Below, piece by piece: positions 35,140-45,585 of a DNA stretch of 51,826 nucleotides. Origin of the DNA: Akkermansia sp. (GTDB taxonomy: Bacteria; Verrucomicrobiota; Verrucomicrobiia; Verrucomicrobiales; Akkermansiaceae); assembly GCA_030525455.1 (NCBI GenBank), contig JAUNER010000019.1, positions 1-51,826 on the forward strand, read 5' to 3'. The first letter of the stretch is position 1; each line of letters begins with the position of its first letter. A program made the position numbers and the translations under genes. The notes below the pieces were generated by a model. The model was not told the origin of the DNA. It ran no database searches and worked only from the letters and a program-made list of their open reading frames with translations.

Positions 35140-36864
35140 TTAAGATTCGTTTTCGGCAGAAGGAGCTGTTTCTAAGATATCGAAACAAGGTTTTGCCATG
35201 CGAATGGCGGCATTGCCGGTTTCTGTTTCATCGTGAATAACGTGTTTGATGCCAGCCCGATGCATGGATTCTAATTCTGAGCTAAATTTTGCCCGAGAAA
35301 TGATGGTAATATGCGGGTTTACTGAGCGAATATGATTCACGGAGGCTAAAGCTGGAGCCGGGTCTGGGAAGGTAAAGGCAATAATTTTTGCCTGAGCTAG
35401 TCCGGCAAGTTCCATAGTGATCTGGTGTTGAATATCACCTAAAAATGCAATGTGGCCTTTGTTTAACAGAGATTTGATAGTATCTGCATTTAAATCAATA
35501 ATGACACAAGGGACACCATAGCTACTGAGGGATGTGTGAAGGCGTTTACCAACCGGACCATAGCCACAGATAATGGCGTGGTCTTTGAGTTCGCTAATTT
35601 GTTTGGCAAGTGTTTCGGTACTTGCTTTGTCTCGTTTAGTGCGTAATCCGGGTAATTTGATGAGAAGAGGGGCAAATTTTATAGCTACTTTCATAAGTAG
35701 TGGGGTTAACCCCATTGAAACCGCTGCTATGGCATAAAGATTGTTGATAATGATGGAATGAACCGGTGAAATCTCCTGCATGAATGGAATGAGAACAAGA
35801 GAAAATTCCCCCACATTGGTAAGAGCCGTAGAGGCCATAATCCCCATGCGACCGGGGATTTTTAGGAATCTAGCGGCAATAAGACAGGCAATGAATTTAA
35901 TGCTTAAGACAGAGAGGGTAATGATGATGACTTGGTTTAAGTGTGTCCAGAGGTTGTCTATATCTATAAGAAGTCCGGCCGAAACAAAAAATATGGTAAG
36001 GAAAAAATCTTTAAATGGTAGAACTTCACTTAATACGCGATGACTGTAATAGGAGCCACTAACGAATAAGCCCGCTGTAAATGCTCCAAGTTCAATGCTT
36101 AAACCTAGTAAGCTGGCTAGCATGGCAATGCCGGAGCAAATGGCAAATACCATGAGTGTGAAGAGTTCTCTGCTCTTTGTACGAGCCACAGCCATCATGA
36201 TGCGTGGTAAAATATAACGACCAATGACCCAAGCTAGTGATAAAAAGATAATGCCACGTAGGATAGCTAGGCTTATATTACAGAGGGTGTCAGAGGATGA
36301 TGATGATTCCGAAAAAATCTGCGGCATTATGGCTACGAGCATAATGGCGGCAATATCTTGAAAAATAGCAATGCCAACGGCCATATTGGCCCCGGATGTG
36401 CCGTTGAGACCAAATTCTTGGAATGATTTGAGGGCGACTGCTGTTGAAGATAATCCTACGATAGCACCGATGACGAGGGAATGGCTAAGGTCAACATGAG
36501 CAACATAGTGTAAGCCCAAAGCAAAGCTAATGGTACAAATGAGCATTTGAGTGCCTCCGCCAATTATGGCGGTTTTTCTCATGTGTTTGAGTTCGTCAAT
36601 GGAGAACTCAAGACCTAGAGTAAACATAAGTAGGATAATGCCGACTTCTGATAGGGCTTTAATACTTGCTTGTGCATGGGGGATGTGTTCTAAAACCCCA
36701 CAGTTGGCCAGAATAACCCCACAAATAAAGTATCCGGCCATTAATGATTGGCGGAAGTGAGAAAGAATAAGTGCTATGGCGATAATGCCCATAAACACTA
36801 TCGTTAATAATGTAAAAAATGGTGGAGCACTATGGGGACCGGTGGCTAGTATGTCTATCAGCAT
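35140..36864 (-). CDS. CPA2-family monovalent cation:proton antiporter with RCK domain
   Basis: The 574-residue protein has about twelve membrane helices of the Na+/H+ exchanger fold (LMFTLGLEFSIDELKHMRK; VGAIVGLSSTAVALKSFQEF; ELGAFTAGLFVSGS). From about residue 420 an RCK/TrkA-N domain with HAIICGYGPVGKRL (GxGxxG) binds a nucleotide. This is the KefB/KefC or YbaL plan for K+ or Na+ efflux under pH or electrophile stress. No KefF/KefG-type ancillary gene is adjacent. Two downstream-encoded enzymes follow its direction upstream (metallophosphoesterase at 17 bp). Confidence 0.92.
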   Translation of the reverse strand: MLIDILATGPHSAPPFFTLLTIVFMGIIAIALILSHFRQSLMAGYFICGVILANCGVLEHIPHAQASIKALSEVGIILLMFTLGLEFSIDELKHMRKTAIIGGGTQMLICTISFALGLHYVAHVDLSHSLVIGAIVGLSSTAVALKSFQEFGLNGTSGANMAVGIAIFQDIAAIMLVAIMPQIFSESSSSSDTLCNISLAILRGIIFLSLAWVIGRYILPRIMMAVARTKSRELFTLMVFAICSGIAMLASLLGLSIELGAFTAGLFVSGSYYSHRVLSEVLPFKDFFLTIFFVSAGLLIDIDNLWTHLNQVIIITLSVLSIKFIACLIAARFLKIPGRMGIMASTALTNVGEFSLVLIPFMQEISPVHSIIINNLYAIAAVSMGLTPLLMKVAIKFAPLLIKLPGLRTKRDKASTETLAKQISELKDHAIICGYGPVGKRLHTSLSSYGVPCVIIDLNADTIKSLLNKGHIAFLGDIQHQITMELAGLAQAKIIAFTFPDPAPALASVNHIRSVNPHITIISRAKFSSELESMHRAGIKHVIHDETETGNAAIRMAKPCFDILETAPSAENES

Positions 36865-36880
36865 GATGAGAGAGAAAAAT

Positions 36881-37735
36881 TTAGCGAATCGTAATCAGGC
36901 TTACTTCCGGGGGACAATTAAAGCGACCGGGACCTACATAACCAACCCCCGGAGAGACAAAGATTGTTCTGTTTTCCGTATGATTAAAAAATCCGGAATC
37001 CATAGTTTCGCCCGCTTCTAAAAAGATGGCTTTGTTTAGCAAAGGGATGCAAATTTGACCGCCATGAGTGTGCCCTGATACCATAAAGTTCCATTGATAA
37101 GAAGATAAAATATTGCGAGCCATAGGATTGTGGCTAAGGACGATGACCGGAGGGGAATCCGGCTCTGCTTCTGCGAGTGGAGTCATGCATTGTTGCGGGA
37201 AGCAGTCGCCTTCGCGTAAATCACCTACACCAATAATTTTTATCTTAGCATCATTAAATCTAGGGAGGGTGATAAATGTGGCTTCATTTCTAAGTAGAGT
37301 AAATCGGGCTTCTTTTAATACACGTGCTACGGAGCTTAATTGACTCATATCATGGTTACCCAAGCAAGCATAAGCCGGGGCTAGAGCAGAGAGCCGTTTG
37401 AGTGCTGTGATGTATTTGCCTGTATGAGAAATTCTATTGAAGTCCGTAAATAAATCACCCAGAAAAAAAACGAGGTCCGGTTTGGTTTGTTCTGCTAGAG
37501 CTACCATATCGTCTAGCATTTTTATTTGAGAATGAATGTCTGTAACGATGAGGATTTTTAAGCCTGAGAAGTTAGGTAAACACGCAGTAGGTGATTCGTG
37601 TTTTTTAAGAGTAAGAGATGTGCCTTCCCAGTACATATAGGAGAATAGGCTCACTCCACAGATGGCACAGGTACAGAAAAACCAAATAAAAAGTTGTTTA
37701 AATGGCCGTTGAAAAAAAGAGAGTAGTTTGCTCAT
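36881..37735 (-). CDS. Membrane-anchored metallophosphoesterase (YkuE/YaeI-like)
   Basis: One N-terminal membrane helix (LFIWFFCTCAICGVSLFSYMY) precedes a calcineurin-like phosphoesterase domain of 284 aa in total. All metal-binding blocks are visible: VTDIHSQ (DxH), FFLGDLF (GD), CLGNHD (GNHD), VLSHNP and SGHTHGGQ (GHxH). Related proteins (YaeI, LpxG-like) hydrolyse phospholipid or UDP-sugar phosphate bonds at the membrane. Start overlaps the upstream aminopeptidase stop by 4 bp. Substrate not known. Confidence 0.88.
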   Translation of the reverse strand: MSKLLSFFQRPFKQLFIWFFCTCAICGVSLFSYMYWEGTSLTLKKHESPTACLPNFSGLKILIVTDIHSQIKMLDDMVALAEQTKPDLVFFLGDLFTDFNRISHTGKYITALKRLSALAPAYACLGNHDMSQLSSVARVLKEARFTLLRNEATFITLPRFNDAKIKIIGVGDLREGDCFPQQCMTPLAEAEPDSPPVIVLSHNPMARNILSSYQWNFMVSGHTHGGQICIPLLNKAIFLEAGETMDSGFFNHTENRTIFVSPGVGYVGPGRFNCPPEVSLITIR

Positions 37736-38841
37736 GAGATGACCGGGTTGAGAATTGCTAATTCAGGGTCGATGAATAATCCATCTTTGCGAATGAGTTT
37801 GTTATCCAGATAAATTTCGCCCCCTCCGTAATCTGCACGCTGAATGCAGACCATATCCCAGTGAATGCGAGAAGAGTTGCCATTATCTGCTACATGATAA
37901 GCTTGCCCCGGAGTGAGGTGGAATGAGCCTGCGATTTTTTCATCGAATAGGATGTTTCTCATAGGGGTGAGAATGCCGGGGTTTACACCAAAGGCAAATT
38001 CTCCTAAGCGACGTGCTCCGGGGTCTGTGTCTAGTATGGTATTTAACTGAGCAGTATTGAAGTCTGCTTCTGCATTGACGATAAGACCATCTTTAAGTGT
38101 GAGACGGATGTTGTCGAACGGAATGCCTTGGAAGAGGGTGGGGGTATTAAAGGAAATAACACCATTAGCACTATCAATAACCGGGGCTGTAAAGACTTCG
38201 CCATCCGGTAGGTTGCATTCCCCTGCACAGGGCATTGCGTTGAAGCCTTTGATAGAAAATTGGATGTCGGTTCCCGGTCCTGTGATGTGGACTTTATCAG
38301 CGGCGTCCATTATTTTTGCCAATCGCTGAAGTGCCGGACGTAAAAGAGAATAATCCATGAGACAGGTTTTGAAGTAAAAATCCTCAAATTCTTCTGTACT
38401 CATTGAAGCTTGTTGAGCCATACCGGCAGAGGGCCAGCGAAGACCGCACCAGCGAGTTTGGCGGATTCGATGTTGAGCAAACGGATGCAGTGCTTTCATG
38501 GCGATGCTCATTGGTTTTGCCGGGACAGAGGATAGTTCAAATGCATTATCGCCTCCTCTGATTTCAATGAAAGCATCCATTTTTTTGATTTCCTCCAGCC
38601 GCATTTGGCCGATGAGCTCATATTGTTCTGGGGTTGCACCCATGAGCATTTCTCTGGTAACGCGAGATTGGTTGATATGGACAAATGGGATGGCTCCTAG
38701 GTGGCGAACTTCCCGAATAAGGGCGATGCTCATTTCTTCCGGAATATCTGTCAGTTCAAGTAAAACACGTTGACCTGCCTGTAATTCAGTTGAGTAGCTT
38801 GTCAGTTGTTTGGCTAGAGCTTGAAATCGGGTGTCTCGCAT
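37732..38841 (-). CDS. M29-family metalloaminopeptidase
   Basis: I start the protein at ATG 38841 (MRDTRFQALAKQLTSYS), where thermophilic M29 (AmpS/aminopeptidase T) enzymes begin. A GTG at 38892 in the same frame would put the start upstream of the predicted promoter. The 369-residue product shows the N-terminal AGQRVLLEL and the metal-binding C-terminal half: AGECNLPDGEVFTAPV (Glu ligand), EFAFGVNPGI (Glu) and SFHLTPGQAYH (His), then IHWDMV (His, Asp). These ligands bind two metals in the family. It is in an overlapping operon with a phosphoesterase. Confidence 0.9.
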   Translation of the reverse strand: MRDTRFQALAKQLTSYSTELQAGQRVLLELTDIPEEMSIALIREVRHLGAIPFVHINQSRVTREMLMGATPEQYELIGQMRLEEIKKMDAFIEIRGGDNAFELSSVPAKPMSIAMKALHPFAQHRIRQTRWCGLRWPSAGMAQQASMSTEEFEDFYFKTCLMDYSLLRPALQRLAKIMDAADKVHITGPGTDIQFSIKGFNAMPCAGECNLPDGEVFTAPVIDSANGVISFNTPTLFQGIPFDNIRLTLKDGLIVNAEADFNTAQLNTILDTDPGARRLGEFAFGVNPGILTPMRNILFDEKIAGSFHLTPGQAYHVADNGNSSRIHWDMVCIQRADYGGGEIYLDNKLIRKDGLFIDPELAILNPVIS

Positions 38842-38847
38842 GTCTCT

Positions 38848-38876
38848 ATTGGTAGACAGAGATAGCGAATTGTCAA
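38848..38876 (-). promoter_or_regulatory. Predicted promoter of the M29 operon, near-leaderless
   Basis: On the minus strand a perfect TTGACA (38871-38876), a 17-bp spacer and ACCAAT (38848-38853) would place transcription start at or next to the ATG at 38841. Confidence 0.4.
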
Positions 38877-38904
38877 GCCGTAGACTTGCCACATCTCAAA
38901 AATT

Positions 38905-39507
38905 ATGGTTTCATTTTCAGCGATGTCTAAAGTACCTAGATTAGGAATACTCGGGTCCGGTTCCGGTTCCAATTGTCAGTCGATTTACGATGCCATTCAG
39001 GCAGGAACCTTGAATGCGGAAATTGTCGTTGTTTTGTCTGATATACCGGACGCTTTTATTTTAGAACGAGCTCGGTCTTGGGGCGTGCCTGCTGAGGTGA
39101 TAGATTGTGGCGGGTTTAAGACAAAATTCCCGGATGAATCTCAAGCCGCTGTGGCTGCCAGATTGAAAGAATACGATGTTGATTTAGTTTGTCTTGCCGG
39201 GTTTATGCGATTGGTTAAAGCTCCTTTACTAAATGAATTCCCGAATCGCATTATCAATATTCATCCGTCATTATTGCCAAATTTCCCCGGCTTGCATGCT
39301 TGGGAGCAAGCTGTGAATGCAGGAGCTACGGAAAGCGGTTGCACGGTTCACTACGTTGATGCCGGGATGGATACAGGACCTATTCTTGGACAAGCAAGAG
39401 TACCGGTGCTACCGAATGATACGGCGGCATCATTGCATGCCCGAATTCAGGTAGAGGAGCATAAATTATACCCGGCAATGATTACAAAGGTGCTGGAATC
39501 TTTGTAA
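38905..39507 (+). CDS. purN: Phosphoribosylglycinamide formyltransferase
   Basis: PurN transfers a formyl group from formyl-tetrahydrofolate to GAR in purine synthesis. The protein shows GILGSGSGSN (phosphate loop), RIINIHPSLLPNFPGLHAW with the catalytic His, and VHYVDAGMDTGPILGQ with the catalytic Asp. Up to 200 aa; the internal ATG at 38923 (MSKVPRLGILG) gives the more usual N-terminus and may be the true start. It is divergent from the M29 operon. Confidence 0.94.
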   Translation: MVSFSAMSKVPRLGILGSGSGSNCQSIYDAIQAGTLNAEIVVVLSDIPDAFILERARSWGVPAEVIDCGGFKTKFPDESQAAVAARLKEYDVDLVCLAGFMRLVKAPLLNEFPNRIINIHPSLLPNFPGLHAWEQAVNAGATESGCTVHYVDAGMDTGPILGQARVPVLPNDTAASLHARIQVEEHKLYPAMITKVLESL

Positions 39508-39611
39508 TTTCTTTATAAAGCTGAGGCATAATGAGAGGATGACACGACTCCTGTTTGTTCTATGAACAGAATAGGTTAAAAAAGAGTCCCCCCGATAAAT
39601 AAGTTAATTTT

Positions 39612-40442
39612 ATGATGAAGATTCATACCTCTATCGCCATGATCGCCGCATCTGCCATGTTGGTAGGTATTGCCGGTGCTCAAGATCAGGCCTCTACGGC
39701 CTCTGACACAAACACACAACCAAATATTACAGTGACACCTGAACAAATCAAAAAGAACTTAGGTTATTTCTTTGGCTACCAAACGGGTCGCCAAATTGGT
39801 TCATATCCTACCATTTCTGCAGACGACTTCGATCAGGAAGCCTTTATGCAGGCTGTAAAGGATGGTATGGCTGGTGCTAAACCGGCTGTTGACCAAGAAG
39901 AAATGCAGGCTACTCTTGCCGCTTTCCAAAAGGTAATGGACGAGAGATTGGCTACTCTTTCTGCCAAAAACCTAGAAGCTTCTAAGAAGTTTATGGAAGA
40001 AAATGGTAAGAAGGAAGGCATCACCACTACTAAGTCCGGTTTGCAGTACAAGGTCGTTAAGGCTGGTGGTTCTGAAAAATTTGACGAAGCTAAGTTCAAA
40101 AACCCCGTCTTTAAGCTTAAGTATACAGGTACTCTTACCGACGGTACGCAGTTTGATAGCTCCAATGGTCAGTCTGTAGAATTCCCGCTTCAGGTGATTC
40201 CCGGCTTTGCTGAAGCTTTGAAGACTATGCCTATCGGTGCTCAGTGGATTGTTTACATCCCGGCTGAACTTGCCTATGGTGAAAACTCTCCTACTCCGGC
40301 CATCCCTGTAAACTCTGCTCTTGTTTTCGATATCGAGCTTGAAGGTATTGCTGAAGGCCCAGAAGCTCCTCAGGGCGGCGAAATGAATATCTCTCCGGAA
40401 CAATTGCAGGAAATGCTCCGCCAAGCCGGAGGACAGCAATAA
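39612..40442 (+). CDS. Secreted FKBP-type peptidyl-prolyl isomerase (Mip/FkpA-like)
   Basis: The 276-residue protein has a signal peptide (MMKIHTSIAMIAASAMLVGIAGA). A helical FKBP_N dimerisation domain (about 40-140) begins IKKNLGYFFGYQTGRQIG. The FKBP_C domain (about 145-245) includes FKLKYTGTLTDGTQFDSS, PGFAEALKTMPIGAQW and AYGENSPTPAIPVNSALVFDIEL, the active-site signature. A short Glu/Gln-rich end follows. It folds proteins in the periplasm. It is monocistronic with a strong terminator. Confidence 0.95.
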   Translation: MMKIHTSIAMIAASAMLVGIAGAQDQASTASDTNTQPNITVTPEQIKKNLGYFFGYQTGRQIGSYPTISADDFDQEAFMQAVKDGMAGAKPAVDQEEMQATLAAFQKVMDERLATLSAKNLEASKKFMEENGKKEGITTTKSGLQYKVVKAGGSEKFDEAKFKNPVFKLKYTGTLTDGTQFDSSNGQSVEFPLQVIPGFAEALKTMPIGAQWIVYIPAELAYGENSPTPAIPVNSALVFDIELEGIAEGPEAPQGGEMNISPEQLQEMLRQAGGQQ

Positions 40443-40470
40443 ACGGATTTTTTCGATTATTTGCTTATCA

Positions 40471-40499
40471 AGGTCACTCTCGACGAGTGACCTTTTTTG
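40471..40499 (+). terminator. Terminator of the FKBP gene
   Basis: A 10-bp perfect stem AAGGTCACTC/GAGTGACCTT (40471-40480 with 40486-40495) is followed by Ts to 40499. It also marks the left border of the AT-rich RM module. Confidence 0.95.
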
Positions 40500-40537
40500 T
40501 TTGTAAATAGAATGAATCAATTTGGGAAAATGTGGAC

Positions 40538-40566
40538 TTTACAAATGTAGCGCAGAGCGCTACATT
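40538..40566 (+). promoter_or_regulatory. Predicted promoter of the GCGC methyltransferase gene
   Basis: TTTACA (40538-40543), an exact 17-bp spacer and TACATT (40561-40566) predict a transcription start near 40573 and a leader of about 15 nt. Both GCGC sites (40550-40553 and 40557-40560) lie in the spacer between the hexamers. Confidence 0.55.
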
Positions 40567-40567
40567 T
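40543..40567. repeat. Palindrome with two GCGC sites over the methyltransferase promoter
   Basis: Arms 40543-40553 and 40557-40567 are perfectly complementary over 11 bp with a 3-base centre. The palindrome covers the promoter spacer and the -10. A short T-run follows, so a terminator-like role for upstream transcripts is an alternative reading. See the finding on methylation feedback. Confidence 0.8.
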
Positions 40568-40587
40568 TTCTAAAAAAGAGGATAAAT

Positions 40588-41673
40588 ATGATTAATATAG
40601 AAGAAAAATTGTTGGATGGACATACTTTTATTGATTTATTTGCAGGATTAGGAGGATTTCGAATTGCACTAGAATCATTGGGGGCACGATGCGTATATTC
40701 AAATGAATGGGACAAATATGCACAAAAGGTATATGAAAAAAATTTTGGAGAAACACCGGAAGGGGATATAACAAAGGTAGATGAGAAGACTATTCCCAAT
40801 CATGATATATTATGTGCAGGCTTTCCGTGCCAAGCCTTTTCAATAAGTGGCAAGCAAAGAGGGTTTGAAGATAGTCGAGGTACATTATTTTTTGATGTGG
40901 CTAGAATAGTGAGAGAAAAGAAGCCTAAAGTTGTATTTATGGAGAATGTAAAAAATTTTGCCATGCATGATAATGGGAATACACTAGCAGTGGTGAAAAA
41001 TACAATGGAGGATTTAGGGTATACTTTTTATCAGAAAGTTTTAAACGCTGTTGATTATGGAGTTCCTCAAAAGAGAGAAAGAATATATATGGTTTGTTTT
41101 AGAAAAGACCTGCAAATTAATAATTTTCGGTTTCCGGCTCCATTTAGGCTTCAAAAGCATGTAGAGGATTTTTTGTTAAACGAAGAACGGATGGTAGAGG
41201 ATTTGTACGTTCATCGGAATGACGTTAAATTGTCTACTGTAAAAGATGAGATTTATAGTAATAAGACAATAAGGTTAGGTATAGTAAATAAAGGAGGGCA
41301 AGGAGAGCGAATATATAGTACTAAGGGGATAGCCGTCACATTATCAGCATATGGGGGTGGTGCATTTGCCAAAACCGGTGGGTATTTGATAAATGGGAAA
41401 TTTCGTAGATTACATCCAAGAGAATGTGCAAGAATAATGGGGTATCCTGATTCGTATCAATTATCTTCAAATAGAAATCAAGCTTATAAGCAATTTGGTA
41501 ATTCAGTTGTAATTGATGTGTTGCAGTATATTGGACAAAAAATAGGTTTGTATATAGGAGGATGTAGTAAAGATTCTCGCAAAGAACAGAAATGTTTATA
41601 TAGTTCCGAATTGATGAAAGATGGCAAAACTGAACAATTAGTGTTTTTAGAAGAATCTTCTAAGTATGAATGA
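40588..41673 (+). CDS. DNA (cytosine-5)-methyltransferase, HhaI type, predicted target GCGC
   Basis: I start at ATG 40588 (MINIEEKLLDG), preceded by an AGAGGAT Shine-Dalgarno. The longer frame would run through the promoter. The 361-residue protein follows M.HhaI almost block for block: FIDLFAGLGGFR (SAM site), Cys81 in AGFPCQAFSISG with Ser87, Glu119 in FMENV, Arg165 in QKRERIY, target-recognition block KGGQGERIYSTKG (Gln238, Arg241, one more than in M.HhaI), and HPRECARIMGYPDSY with QFGNSVV. The conservation of the recognition block predicts methylation of the inner cytosine in GCGC. A 34-residue C-terminal extension is extra. The gene is AT-rich relative to its neighbours, a sign of transfer. 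Confidence 0.96.
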   Translation: MINIEEKLLDGHTFIDLFAGLGGFRIALESLGARCVYSNEWDKYAQKVYEKNFGETPEGDITKVDEKTIPNHDILCAGFPCQAFSISGKQRGFEDSRGTLFFDVARIVREKKPKVVFMENVKNFAMHDNGNTLAVVKNTMEDLGYTFYQKVLNAVDYGVPQKRERIYMVCFRKDLQINNFRFPAPFRLQKHVEDFLLNEERMVEDLYVHRNDVKLSTVKDEIYSNKTIRLGIVNKGGQGERIYSTKGIAVTLSAYGGGAFAKTGGYLINGKFRRLHPRECARIMGYPDSYQLSSNRNQAYKQFGNSVVIDVLQYIGQKIGLYIGGCSKDSRKEQKCLYSSELMKDGKTEQLVFLEESSKYE

Positions 41674-41950
41674 GATGGATTTTAGGTGCGGGTTGCATAC
41701 GATGTCTTTATCAAGGAAAGTAGTAAGCGATTTGGTGTCTCGTGTGAAAAGAGTAGAGAGGGTGTTGGGAATTGATATTGATGAGGAGTATGAGAAAGAC
41801 AAATGTAAAAGAGTTATGAATTTCTTTATAGGCGGGGTTAATGTAGAACAGGAATGGGGTATTGAAGTAGGAGAGATTAGAACTAGGACATATAAATATG
41901 CTGTTGTTAAATATATTAATGTTAAGGATTTAATGGAATTAGAGAGATGA
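41666..41950 (+). CDS. Small protein coupled to the RM module, unknown
   Basis: This 94-residue frame starts 8 bases inside the end of the methyltransferase gene (ATG 41666; 41675 is an alternative) and ends 29 bp inside the convergent nuclease gene. The product is charged and soluble (VSRVKRVERVLGIDIDEEYE, FFIGGVNVEQEWGIEVGE, YKYAVVKYINVKDLMELER) with a mixed alpha/beta look and no helix-turn-helix, so it does not resemble a classic C protein. Translational coupling suggests a job linked to the methyltransferase. I recognise no family. Confidence 0.6.
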   Translation: MNEMDFRCGLHTMSLSRKVVSDLVSRVKRVERVLGIDIDEEYEKDKCKRVMNFFIGGVNVEQEWGIEVGEIRTRTYKYAVVKYINVKDLMELER

Positions 41951-42734
41951 GGTTTAGAAATTCTGATTTGGAGAGACCTTTTGCATTTTGGTTGAGCGAA
42001 ATGCTAAATATAACATTAGCATTATTAGTTTTGGACAATGTTCGGACTTCGTAGAGACTGTTTTTTTTGTGTGAGAGTATATAATTGTTGTAAGGTGAGC
42101 TAAAGCGGAGCTTATTGATTTCTAATTCAGAGGAAATAAAGACTCTTTTATTGATTATGCCAAGTTCTATTTGATTTAAATCGATGTGTTTCTGTATTGC
42201 AAACATTACATCATTTAGGAATGATTCACGTGTTTCACGGGAACCACTTTTTTTCTGACGATAAACAGCTGAAATGGAAAAAAATTGCTCGATTTTATCT
42301 AGTGGAAATAATTGGAACTGTCCGCTAATGAAGAAATATACATTTTTCCTTCGGTAATGCTGCTTAATAAACTGAGAAAATAATTTTTCTCCGTTAGGTA
42401 TATTAATCTTTATCCCGGCAGTACCCGGGTTTGAAAAATGAGCGAAATTAGAATTCATGAAAGATATTATTTCTTTAATGGGAAGATTTATTGGCGATTT
42501 ATTTTTTTGACTATAATCAAATTGATTTTTTTCAAAATTTGGCAACAACACAAATTGCCCACATTGTGATATATCGCTTTTTACTTCGATAAAAAAATTA
42601 TGTGTAGGATATGTAACTAATATATCGGATGTTGAAGAGCGGCTACCACCCAATAATTCAAATTTTGCAATATTGCCAAAGTTTTTACGTAGATAGTGGA
42701 GGCATTCCTGTTCGTAATTTTCCCAGTTTTTCAT
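41922..42734 (-). CDS. Type II restriction endonuclease, HhaI-like (PD-(D/E)xK), predicted target GCGC
   Basis: The 270-residue protein has a nuclease centre in its first 60 residues: Asp37 in TSDILVTY and Glu50-x-Lys52 in FFIEVKSD, that is D-x12-ExK. QCGQFVLLPNF, FDYSQKNKSPIN and a C-terminal ANVIFSISLNQN resemble what I remember of R.HhaI. It is transcribed toward the GCGC methyltransferase gene, with the two ends close together. Its own promoter (42757-42784) has no GCGC. Like the methyltransferase it is AT-rich. All catalytic residues are intact, so activity is expected. Confidence 0.88.
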   Translation of the reverse strand: MKNWENYEQECLHYLRKNFGNIAKFELLGGSRSSTSDILVTYPTHNFFIEVKSDISQCGQFVLLPNFEKNQFDYSQKNKSPINLPIKEIISFMNSNFAHFSNPGTAGIKINIPNGEKLFSQFIKQHYRRKNVYFFISGQFQLFPLDKIEQFFSISAVYRQKKSGSRETRESFLNDVMFAIQKHIDLNQIELGIINKRVFISSELEINKLRFSSPYNNYILSHKKNSLYEVRTLSKTNNANVIFSISLNQNAKGLSKSEFLNLISLIPLNP

Positions 42735-42756
42735 ATAACGAAAGTTAATTGGTGAT

Positions 42757-42784
42757 ATTTTAGATAATCAATCTACTTAAACAA
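42757..42784 (-). promoter_or_regulatory. Predicted promoter of the restriction endonuclease gene
   Basis: On the minus strand TTGTTT (42779-42784), a 16-bp spacer and TAAAAT (42757-42762) predict a leader of about 16 nt. No GCGC site overlaps it, unlike the methyltransferase promoter. Confidence 0.5.
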
Positions 42785-42923
42785 GTACTAAAGTGATGTG
42801 GTCCTAATGAAATTGTAAGGGTATATAACGAAGTAATTTCTTTTAGGGTAGAATTGCCGATTTTTGAGTAAAAACGAGCAATAGAGGGTATTTTGGGGCA
42901 TAATAGGGGGAATTTGGTGGGGC

Positions 42924-42946
42924 TACACACGCGCGCGTGCGCACGT
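42924..42946. promoter_or_regulatory. Alternating pyrimidine-purine (Z-DNA-prone) tract with three GCGC sites upstream of gyrB
   Basis: Twenty-three bases alternate strictly between pyrimidine and purine, with a GC-rich core. It includes the palindromes ACGCGCGCGT (42929-42938) and CGTGCGCACG (42936-42945). GCGC occurs at 42931, 42933 and 42939. The tract ends 15 bp before the gyrB -35 hexamer in an otherwise AT-rich gap. Confidence 0.7.
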
Positions 42947-42961
42947 TTTTAATAATTAGGC

Positions 42962-45558
<2,597 letters not shown>

Positions 45559-45585
45559 TCAGCCAACCTAAAATTTTTCTAAACC

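Noticed and set aside
38841..38892. GTG start 17 codons upstream for the M29 aminopeptidase
   Set aside because: It would lie upstream of the best promoter, and family members begin at the ATG 38841 equivalent.
40471..40499. Palindrome after the FKBP gene as a regulatory site of the RM module
   Set aside because: It has a compact stem and a T-run and fits a normal terminator of the upstream gene.
40522..40587. N-terminal extension of the methyltransferase
   Set aside because: It covers the predicted promoter and palindrome. ATG 40588 has a Shine-Dalgarno site and matches the family start.
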